DNA of 5,029 nt from an uncultured Clostridia bacterium (lineage in GTDB: Bacteria > Bacillota_A > Clostridia > Oscillospirales > Oscillospiraceae): positions 1-5,029 of the forward strand of contig CAMGMW010000109.1 of assembly GCA_946059285.1 (NCBI GenBank), written 5' to 3'. The translations under genes were made by a program, and so were the position numbers. Below the pieces are notes generated by a model. The model ran no database searches. It saw only the letters and a list, made by a program, of their open reading frames with translations, and was not told the origin of the DNA. Within the stretch, counting starts at the first letter, position 1. Each line of letters opens with the position of its first letter. This document shows positions 1-5,029 of the stretch, piece after piece.

Positions 1-1313
1 TCCTTCAAGCTGACCTTGCCGGACTGAGAGTAGATGGTCTTGACCTTCAGCGTGGAGGTGTCGATGCGGTCGGCATGGATGGTGCCGGTGGTGATATTCG
101 CGCCATTGATGGTAGTCTTGCCCGCCGTGCCGAGAGCCGAGATGGTCACATAGCCGGAGAGGTCGATAGTATCCGCCACCAGCTTGACGGCCCGGTCGGT
201 CATGGTGAAATCAGAGGCGGATGTGCCGGACTTCACCAGCCAGTTGATTTTGTTTGCCGTCTGCGTGACCGAGGTGATGTTGCCCTCTGCCGTCTCGATG
301 CGGGTCTTAAAGCTGTTTACGGTCTGCGTCAAGGTGGAAACGGAGCCTTCCGCGTTTTCGATTCGCGTATTAAAGCCGCCGACCGTCTGAGATAGCGTAG
401 AAACTGCACCCTCGGCGTTTTCAATGCGCGTATTAAAACCGCTCACGGTCTGCGAAAGCGTGGAGAGATTTCCGTCCACGGTTTGGATACTGGAAAGCAG
501 CTTCCCGTCCGCAGCCTTAAACTCCTGCCGCACCCGATCTAACTGTGTTGCGGTGGATGCAAGCAGGTTCGGCACATAATCGCCGACCTCCACCCGCACG
601 GTGTAGCGGTAGAAGGGGTCGTACTCGATGCTGATGATGCGCGTGTCCACATTCACGCCCATCGGCGTATAGGTGATGTTTACCTCGTCGCCCGCCTGCA
701 GGTCCGCCATTTTGAAGAGAGATATTTCGTAAGACTGCGTGTTCTCCCGGCTGTCAATGGTCACGGCCAGATCGGTCACGTTCTCGCCGTCCATCAAAGA
801 TTTGCGAACAGTGCTGCCGCGATGCCTGAGCAGGTTGATTTTGTATCCGTCGTACTCCACCTCGCAGCCGCAGGCATCAATGAAGCGCATGAGCGCGCTG
901 CGGCGGCTGAGTGGGCTTTGGTCGGTAAAGGCACATTCCACGCGCCCAGTCGCTTCGATTACACCAACGGAGAACGGCGTGCCGGACAGCAGCTGAGCCA
1001 TGCCGTCTGCCGGAGTACCCTCAAAAACAAAGGTCACGAGATTGTATTGCTCCTCGTTCAGCAGATAGGTGATGTGTTCGCACTGCGCCGTCGTGACCGG
1101 AAAGCCGCCCGTGATCTTCTTGGATACACGGACAACGGTATAAAACTGACCGTCCAGCTTCGCGGTCATGCCAACAGACAGCAGCTGCGACCAGGAAGCG
1201 AGGACGGAAAACGAAAGCGTCCGCTCCCCGGACAGCTTGTCGCAGAGGGAGGCGGAGAGCACGCGCGGGAAGCTGCATTGGAGCGTCCCAGTGCTGTTAT
1301 AGATTTCAAGCAT
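1..1313 (-). CDS. Second Tal-like tail hub/fibre protein, gene A, paralog of gene B (3' end outside window)
   Basis: I translated the minus strand from ATG at 1313 to the edge: 437 codons with no stop, starting MLEIYNSTGT and ending TIYSQSGKVSLK. It aligns with gene B over about 411 residues with only about one residue of offset. Shared landmarks are CDKL (24-27), CEHITYLLN (78-86), YNLVTFVFEG (90-99), GTPFSVGV (111-118), RRSALMRF (137-144), EVGDYVPNLL (242-251), four 21-residue repeats (282-365) and GYVTISALGTAGKTTIN (387-403). N-terminal identity is roughly half, and about 85% over residues 282-412. After TTGTI the two diverge: this one reads HADRIDTSTLKVKTIY, a continuation often seen in Firmicutes tail proteins. 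It lies 12 nt after gene B with a strong ribosome-binding site, so it looks expressed and is not a remnant. Total length, tip domain and any enzymatic domain are beyond the window. Hub domain here, as in gene B, is a family-level inference. Confidence 0.87.
   Translation of the reverse strand, partial: MLEIYNSTGTLQCSFPRVLSASLCDKLSGERTLSFSVLASWSQLLSVGMTAKLDGQFYTVVRVSKKITGGFPVTTAQCEHITYLLNEEQYNLVTFVFEGTPADGMAQLLSGTPFSVGVIEATGRVECAFTDQSPLSRRSALMRFIDACGCEVEYDGYKINLLRHRGSTVRKSLMDGENVTDLAVTIDSRENTQSYEISLFKMADLQAGDEVNITYTPMGVNVDTRIISIEYDPFYRYTVRVEVGDYVPNLLASTATQLDRVRQEFKAADGKLLSSIQTVDGNLSTLSQTVSGFNTRIENAEGAVSTLSQTVGGFNTRIENAEGSVSTLTQTVNSFKTRIETAEGNITSVTQTANKINWLVKSGTSASDFTMTDRAVKLVADTIDLSGYVTISALGTAGKTTINGANITTGTIHADRIDTSTLKVKTIYSQSGKVSLK
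78..470 (-). repeat. Highly conserved paralogous segment, gene A copy
   Basis: Codons 282-412 of gene A, the counterpart of 1890-2282. The exact DNA matches lie at 139-161 and 118-134. Many third-position differences between otherwise identical codons show the copies are not a recent duplication. Confidence 0.82.
219..470 (-). repeat. Four 63-bp (21-residue) coiled-coil-like repeats in gene A
   Basis: Units at 408-470, 345-407, 282-344 and 219-281 are in the same order and number as in gene B. Unit 3 differs from gene B unit 3 at only 2 of 21 residues but from gene B unit 2 at more, so the array existed before the two genes separated. The fourth unit again ends KSGTS. Confidence 0.85.
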
Positions 1314-1321
1314 ATTAGATG

Positions 1322-1327
1322 CCTCCT
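1322..1327 (-). promoter_or_regulatory. Ribosome-binding site of gene A, overlapping the gene B stop
   Basis: AGGAGG, whose first two bases are the last two of the TAG stop of gene B (1328-1326). It is 8 nt upstream of the ATG at 1313. It repeats the stop/Shine-Dalgarno overlap seen before gene B, which suggests coupled translation and shows gene A is equipped for strong initiation. Confidence 0.85.
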
Positions 1328-3122
1328 AACTAATCAGTCCATAGGCCTTTAACGCTGTAATAAGATTGTTGATTGCCGTATTGCAGGACGCAACGGTAGA
1401 ACCGGTGGCACGGGAAACAGCCTTTCTGCCGATAGGCGTTGTGCCGAAGAATCCGACTTTTGCACCTGTCGTTGTTCCGAGTTTCGCCGATGTCACGACA
1501 TTCAGCGTTCCGATATTGCCGTAATGCCAGGGGTATCCGGAAGTTCCCAGATAAAATGGATAAGAAGAACTGGATGTGCTTGGACGGAACTCTCGGCTGT
1601 TGTTCATCACGGCATAGTAACTGCTTGTACCGATATTTACATAGCTGCCGCCAACAATCTTCACATACCCTCCGGAGATATTGACCGTGTAGAGCGTACT
1701 GGTTTCATCGCCAACATTGATGGTTGTCCCATACAAGCTGAGTTTTGTCGGACTGACGCTGTTGGACATCTGATCTTTGCCGACTGCGATATTTGGGTTC
1801 CCGTAAGTACCGGTGCAGGTGATAACGGGGTATGTGCCGTATTTCACATTGTTGATCTGCAGGTTCGTAACCGTAACTTTGGATGCATCTATTGTGCCGG
1901 TCGTGATGTTACCGGCGTTGATGGTGGTTTTGCCCGCCGTGCCGAGGGCAGAGATGGTCACATAGCCGGAGAGATCGATTTTATCCGCTACCAACTTGAT
2001 GGCGCGATCCGTCATCGTAAAATTGGACGCCGAGGTACCTGATTTGATCAGCCAGTCAATTTTACCCGCCGTTTGTGTCAGGGAGGAGATGTTCCCCTCT
2101 GCCGTTTGAATACGAGTCTGAAAGCTGTTCACCGTCTGTGTGAGCGTAGAAACAGAGCCTTCCGCATTTTCGATCCGCGTATTGAACCTGCTGACCGTCT
2201 GGGACAGCGTGGATACAGACCCTTCCGCGTTTTCAATGCGGGTATCAAATCCACTAACAGTTTGCGTAAGGGACGAAAGCCCTCCCTCTATGGATTCGAT
2301 TTTCGACTCCATCTTTCCGTTGGCGGCTCGGAACTCCTGTCGAATACCGTTTATGCGCTCCGTGTCCGCTGCCAGGAGGTTCGGCACATAATCTCCAACC
2401 TCGATACGGACGGTATGCGCATCAAAAGGATTGTAGCTCATGCCTACAATTCTCGTATCCGCTTCAATAGAAAGAGGGTGATATACGATGCGCACCTCGT
2501 CTCCTACGGAAAGCGGTGTACGTTTGAACAGCTGTATCTCATAAGCCTGCGTTTCTTTTCTGGAATCGTAGGTAGCGCAAAGCCCTGTCACATTTGTTCC
2601 GTCCATCAGGGCAATGCGTTCCAAGCTGCCGCGATGGGTCCGAATGTGAATCGTGTATCCACTGTATTCCAGTTCGCCTCCGCAGGCATCCGCAAACCGC
2701 ATCAGTGCAGATCGGCGGTTCAGTGGGCTGCTGTCTGTAAAAGCGCATTCCACCATCGCTGTCGGCTCTACAACACCCACGGAGAACGGCGTTCCGGCAA
2801 GCAGCTCTGTCAATCCTTGCAGCGGCGCTCCTTCAAACACAAAGGTCACAAGGTTGTACCGTTCGCTGTTGAGCGTGTAAGAAATGTGCTCACAGGATAC
2901 GGTGCTGATCTCTATCCCAGATGTAAACCCCCGCTTGACCCGCACAATATCGTAATACTGACCATCATACCGAACCGTCATGCCAGGCAGGAGCGGAACG
3001 CAGTTTTCCTGCAGGACAGTAAAGTCAAAGGTCAGCGTGCCGTCTAACTTGTCGCATATGGAAGCGGTGAGCACATGAGAAATGGTTCGAATGACATGGT
3101 CATTTTTGAGAATCTCAATCAC
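1326..3122 (-). CDS. Tail hub/fibre protein (Tal-like, prophage tail endopeptidase/minor structural family), gene B, complete
   Basis: A 598-residue tail-tip structural protein. Residues 1-265 resemble the N-terminal hub domain of Firmicutes Tal / minor structural proteins (gp27-like), with CEHISYTLN, YNLVTFVFEG, TPFSVGV, LMRFADACGG and EVGDYVPNLL. Residues 281-364 are four 21-residue coiled-coil-like repeats. Residues 365-411 are a conserved block (NFTMTDRAIKLVADKIDLSG through NITTGTI). Residues 412-598 are a tip rich in Gly, Ser, Thr and Tyr, ending in KVGFFGTTPIGRK and a helical INNLITALKAYGLIS; similar endings occur in phage fibre proteins. The start is GTG at 3122, chosen because its residues 3-4 (EI) and the later CDKL align with the neighbouring paralog and AGGAGG lies 9 nt upstream. 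A longer frame from 3182 (also GTG) would overlap the tape measure gene and add 20 residues absent from the paralog. I see no peptidase or lysozyme motif, so enzymatic activity is not claimed. Family is fairly sure; the exact role is inferred. Confidence 0.86.
   Translation of the reverse strand: MIEILKNDHVIRTISHVLTASICDKLDGTLTFDFTVLQENCVPLLPGMTVRYDGQYYDIVRVKRGFTSGIEISTVSCEHISYTLNSERYNLVTFVFEGAPLQGLTELLAGTPFSVGVVEPTAMVECAFTDSSPLNRRSALMRFADACGGELEYSGYTIHIRTHRGSLERIALMDGTNVTGLCATYDSRKETQAYEIQLFKRTPLSVGDEVRIVYHPLSIEADTRIVGMSYNPFDAHTVRIEVGDYVPNLLAADTERINGIRQEFRAANGKMESKIESIEGGLSSLTQTVSGFDTRIENAEGSVSTLSQTVSRFNTRIENAEGSVSTLTQTVNSFQTRIQTAEGNISSLTQTAGKIDWLIKSGTSASNFTMTDRAIKLVADKIDLSGYVTISALGTAGKTTINAGNITTGTIDASKVTVTNLQINNVKYGTYPVITCTGTYGNPNIAVGKDQMSNSVSPTKLSLYGTTINVGDETSTLYTVNISGGYVKIVGGSYVNIGTSSYYAVMNNSREFRPSTSSSSYPFYLGTSGYPWHYGNIGTLNVVTSAKLGTTTGAKVGFFGTTPIGRKAVSRATGSTVASCNTAINNLITALKAYGLIS
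1890..2282 (-). repeat. Highly conserved paralogous segment, gene B copy
   Basis: Codons 281-411 of gene B, covering the four 21-residue units and the block ending TTGTI. About 112 of 131 residues are identical to the gene A copy lying exactly 1812 bp away (78-470). It includes a 23-bp stretch (1951-1973) identical at the DNA level in both copies and a 17-bp one (1930-1946). Sequence similarity stops sharply on its low-coordinate side. Confidence 0.82.
2031..2282 (-). repeat. Four 63-bp (21-residue) coiled-coil-like repeats in gene B
   Basis: Units at 2220-2282, 2157-2219, 2094-2156 and 2031-2093 follow the pattern xxSxLxQTVxxFxTRIxxAEG. The first three end in AEG; the fourth departs after QTA and ends KSGTS. 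Twenty-one residues are three heptads, so each unit fits a trimeric coiled-coil stalk between the hub domain and the tip. The structure is inferred from spacing only. Confidence 0.85.
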
Positions 3123-3124
3123 AT
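3119..3124 (-). other. ATGTGA start-stop element overlapping the gene B GTG start
   Basis: On the minus strand the bases 3124-3119 read ATGTGA. The ATG is followed at once by TGA in its own frame, while the GTG two bases later opens the 598-codon gene. Both candidate starts are within usual distance of the same AGGAGG (7 and 9 nt). That the pair exists is seen directly; that it lowers gene B initiation is inference. Confidence 0.45.
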
Positions 3125-3131
3125 TTGTGTA

Positions 3132-3137
3132 CCTCCT
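3132..3137 (-). promoter_or_regulatory. Ribosome-binding site of gene B, overlapping the tape measure stop
   Basis: AGGAGG, sharing its first base with the TGA stop of the tape measure gene (3139-3137). It lies 9 nt upstream of the GTG start at 3122 and 7 nt upstream of an out-of-frame ATG at 3124. The overlap of stop and Shine-Dalgarno sequence suggests translational coupling. This site supports GTG 3122 as the start and argues against the upstream one at 3182. Confidence 0.82.
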
Positions 3138-5029
3138 CAAACGGTTCCAAGATTGCGCACATAGGCGGCATTCTGCGTCCACTGGATCTCCGCCAGAATC
3201 CGGGCCAGCGTCGTGCCGTCGATGGTGAGCGGAATGGTGACGTTGAACGCCTGCCCACCGAATGTCCGACCGACATCGGAAAGCCCTGAAAGCGTCGTAT
3301 CCATGTTGATATGAGACGGAATGGCAGTCTGCATATCTGCCGTCATGTCCTGCATGACAGAGGAAATGCCGTCTGCAAGATGCTCCGCCGAGCGCACCGC
3401 CGTTTTGCCGTTTTTGTCGAGAGATCCGGCAAGACCTTCAACCAGCATCTCGCCGATCCACCCCATTTCCTTGGAGGGTGAATGAATGCCAAAGAAGTCG
3501 CAGATGCCGTCCCAGATGGACGAGATCCAACCGCTGACCTTGTCCCAGAGCCACGAAGCGAGGGACTGAATGCCCTCCCACAGCCCGCGCACAAGGTTCG
3601 CGCCGACCTCTACGATTTTCGGAATAGACTCTGTAAAGGCGGTGACAATCCCCGTAATGATCTGCGGGACTGCCTTGACGATCTCCAGAATGATGGTGGG
3701 AAGATTTTCAATGAGGGAGATAAACAGCGTCACACCCGCTTCCACCAGCTGTGGGATGGATGCCAGCAAAGCGTCCACAATGGCAGTAATGATTTGAGGC
3801 AACGCTTCCACAATGGTCAGAATGATTTCCGGTAGGTTCTGCACCAGAGATACCAACAGGTCGACGCCCGCCTGCACGATCAGCGGCAAACCTTCCAACA
3901 ATGCCTTGACGATGCCATCAATGATCTGCGGCAGGACCTCCACGATTGCCGCAATAATGTCCGGCAGCGCATCCACCAGAGCGGTCAGAAGCTGAATACC
4001 CGTCTCTATGATCTGCGGAATGCCCGAAATGAGGAAATCCACAATGCCCGTAATGATGGCAGGAAGGGATTCAATCAGCTGCGGCAAGGCATCCAGAAGT
4101 CCCTGCGCCAGACCGAGAATGAGTTGGAGCGCTGCATCCAGCAGGAGCGGAAGGTTGTCAATTAAGCCTTGCACGATGGTCGTAACAGCTTCCACGGCAG
4201 CAGGGATCAGCTGCGGCAGCGCGTCTGCAAGTCCCTGCACCAGCGACACGATCATCTGGGTTGCAGCGTCAATGAGCAGTGGCAGATTGTCGATGATCGC
4301 CTGCGTGATCGTCATCACCGCCTGCACCGCAGCCGGGATCAGCTGGGGCAGCAACTCCAAGATGGTGGTCAGAAGCTGTGAAAAAAGCTGCGTCACAGTA
4401 TCCAGCAGCGTGGGAAGCAGTTCTGCAATCGCTTCTAATAACGCTTTTGTCGCCGTGGGCAGCGCCTTTACGATATTCTCAATGACCGGCGTGATGTTGG
4501 AGATGACGTTTTTCAGCGCCTCCGCCATGTTCCCGCACAGCTGCTCCATATCCGCGTCCGCATTTCCGAAGCCGACGAGCAGGTTCTTTCCCGCCGCCTG
4601 CAAGGCGTTGATGGAGCCGGAGATGGTGTGTTCCGCTTCCTTTGCGGTCGTGCCGGTGATGTCCATGCTCGTCTGAATGACATGGATGGCATCTACCACA
4701 TCGGCATAGGATTCGAGGTTATAGTGGATGCCGGAGATCGCCTCTGCATCAGCCAGCAGCCGCTCCATTTCGGATTTCGTGCCGCCGTAGCCCAGCTTCA
4801 GGTTGTCCAGCATCGTGTAGTTCTGCTTGGCAAAGCCCTGATACGCCGACTGGATCATGGACATATCCGTGCCCATTTTGTTGGCGTTGTCGGACATATC
4901 CGTAATTGCCATGTCGGCATACTTGACCGCCTTTTCGGTGTCGCCGCCAAGAGACTGAATCAGGCTTGCGGAGAACGAGGTGACCGTCTCCATGTATTCG
5001 TTTGCAGACAAACCCGCTGTTTTATAGGC
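3137..5029 (-). CDS. Phage tail tape measure protein, C-terminal 630 residues (5' end outside window)
   Basis: Tape measure proteins fill the tail tube of long-tailed phages, set its length and are released during DNA ejection. The frame is open to the window edge and begins in-window with AYKTAG; the first start-like codon (TTG at 5011) lies inside the protein. Counting from the edge, residues about 1-155 match the conserved core of Firmicutes tape measures, including AYQGFAKQNYTMLDNL and LGYGGTK. Residues about 187-486 are a hydrophobic helical block dominated by 44-residue repeats. A tryptophan-rich stretch (W at 484, 493, 495, 501, 506) leads into FGIHSPSKEMGWIGEML (513-529), a motif common near the C-terminus of this family. 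The end, FNVTIPLTIDGTTLARIL then NLGTV and TGA, is also family-typical. The hydrophobic block could be mistaken for membrane segments, but regular Asp/Glu/Gln and Pro spacing argues for amphipathic helices. The gene lies 14 nt upstream of the tail-tip gene. Family assignment is firm; total length is unknown. Confidence 0.93.
   Translation of the reverse strand, partial: AYKTAGLSANEYMETVTSFSASLIQSLGGDTEKAVKYADMAITDMSDNANKMGTDMSMIQSAYQGFAKQNYTMLDNLKLGYGGTKSEMERLLADAEAISGIHYNLESYADVVDAIHVIQTSMDITGTTAKEAEHTISGSINALQAAGKNLLVGFGNADADMEQLCGNMAEALKNVISNITPVIENIVKALPTATKALLEAIAELLPTLLDTVTQLFSQLLTTILELLPQLIPAAVQAVMTITQAIIDNLPLLIDAATQMIVSLVQGLADALPQLIPAAVEAVTTIVQGLIDNLPLLLDAALQLILGLAQGLLDALPQLIESLPAIITGIVDFLISGIPQIIETGIQLLTALVDALPDIIAAIVEVLPQIIDGIVKALLEGLPLIVQAGVDLLVSLVQNLPEIILTIVEALPQIITAIVDALLASIPQLVEAGVTLFISLIENLPTIILEIVKAVPQIITGIVTAFTESIPKIVEVGANLVRGLWEGIQSLASWLWDKVSGWISSIWDGICDFFGIHSPSKEMGWIGEMLVEGLAGSLDKNGKTAVRSAEHLADGISSVMQDMTADMQTAIPSHINMDTTLSGLSDVGRTFGGQAFNVTIPLTIDGTTLARILAEIQWTQNAAYVRNLGTV
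3572..4351 (-). repeat. Six tandem 44-residue hydrophobic repeats in the tape measure protein
   Basis: The translated protein has six consecutive units, five of 44 residues and the third of 40. Units begin LPQLIPAAVQA, LPQLIPAAVEA, LPQLIESLPAI, LPDIIAAIVEV, LPEIILTIVEA and LPTIILEIVKA. Each full unit divides into four 11-residue segments, often starting with a hydrophobic residue and Pro and ending in Asp-Ala or Asp/Glu-Asn. A related 22-residue half unit (LPTLLDTVTQL onward, 4352-4417) precedes the array. An 11-residue period fits a hendecad helix or coiled coil, as expected for a rod-like tape measure. Units 1 and 2 resemble each other closely, as do units 4 to 6, so at least two rounds of internal duplication are likely (inference). 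Confidence 0.88.

Noticed and set aside
219..470. Regular 63-bp repeats as a CRISPR-like array
   Set aside because: Units are contiguous with no spacers, vary in sequence, keep frame and encode a heptad-like protein repeat.
1..1313. Possibility that this stretch is a broken copy (pseudogene) of the tail gene
   Set aside because: Codon-by-codon translation from ATG 1313 to the window edge shows no stop and no frame change, conserved motifs throughout, and a strong ribosome-binding site.
1326..1889. A variable region of a diversity-generating retroelement at the gene B C-terminus
   Set aside because: No reverse transcriptase, template repeat or C-type lectin fold signature is visible in the window. 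The tip of gene A cannot be judged because it lies outside.
2073..3047. A 324-codon open frame on the plus strand opposite gene B
   Set aside because: It lies wholly antisense to a well-supported tail gene, its translation is rich in Arg, His and Cys with no recognisable family, and similar antisense frames appear opposite gene A. It is a shadow of codon usage.
3123..3182. A longer gene B starting at GTG 3182
   Set aside because: It would overlap the tape measure gene by 46 bp and add 20 residues absent from the paralog. The strong ribosome-binding site and the alignment both favour 3122.
3752..4471. Hydrophobic stretches of the tape measure read as membrane segments or a separate membrane protein
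   Set aside because: They are part of one long frame with regularly spaced Asp, Glu, Gln and Pro, as is usual for tape measure helices.
4008..4676. A 222-codon plus-strand frame with repeated Ser/Ala/Met-rich sequence
   Set aside because: It is antisense to the tape measure repeats, and its internal repetition is just the mirror of the 44-residue array.

Overview
The window is the late tail-structure section of a siphovirus-like prophage or phage, most likely from a Firmicutes (Clostridia-type) gut bacterium. Three things point there: the tape measure sequence style (QGFAKQNYTMLDNLKLGYGG near its N-terminal side, FGIHSPSK near its C-terminus), strong AGGAGG ribosome-binding sites, and moderate GC (roughly 50-58% in hand-counted lines). 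The host assignment is inference. A defective prophage or a tail-derived bacteriocin cannot be excluded from 5 kb.

All real genes lie on the minus strand, so transcription runs from high to low coordinates. From 5029 down to 3137 is the C-terminal 630 residues of a tape measure protein, whose 5' end is outside the window. From 3122 down to 1326 is a complete 598-residue tail hub/fibre protein (Tal-like, called gene B here). From 1313 down past position 1 is a second gene of the same kind (gene A), open for its first 437 codons and cut off by the window edge. The gaps are 14 and 12 nt. In each gap the Shine-Dalgarno sequence overlaps the previous stop codon, so this is a tightly coupled operon with no visible promoter or terminator. 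Almost every base is coding. The long plus-strand frames are shadows.

The most notable feature is the tandem pair of tail-tip genes. They align almost without gaps from their start codons for about 411 residues. Identity is roughly half over the N-terminal hub domain and about 85% (112 of 131 by hand count) over a stretch of four 21-residue coiled-coil-like repeats plus a following conserved block. They become unrelated directly after a TTGTI motif. This is a common attachment body with two different tips. In the usual siphovirus order a distal tail protein (Dit) lies between the tape measure and the tail-tip gene; none is present here. The tape measure also carries a striking array of six hydrophobic repeats of 44 residues (4 x 11), one of them four residues short.

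The likely joint function is this: the tape measure sets tail length inside the tail tube, and the two paralogous proteins form or decorate the tail tip for host attachment. Whether both paralogs are in the same particle is unknown.
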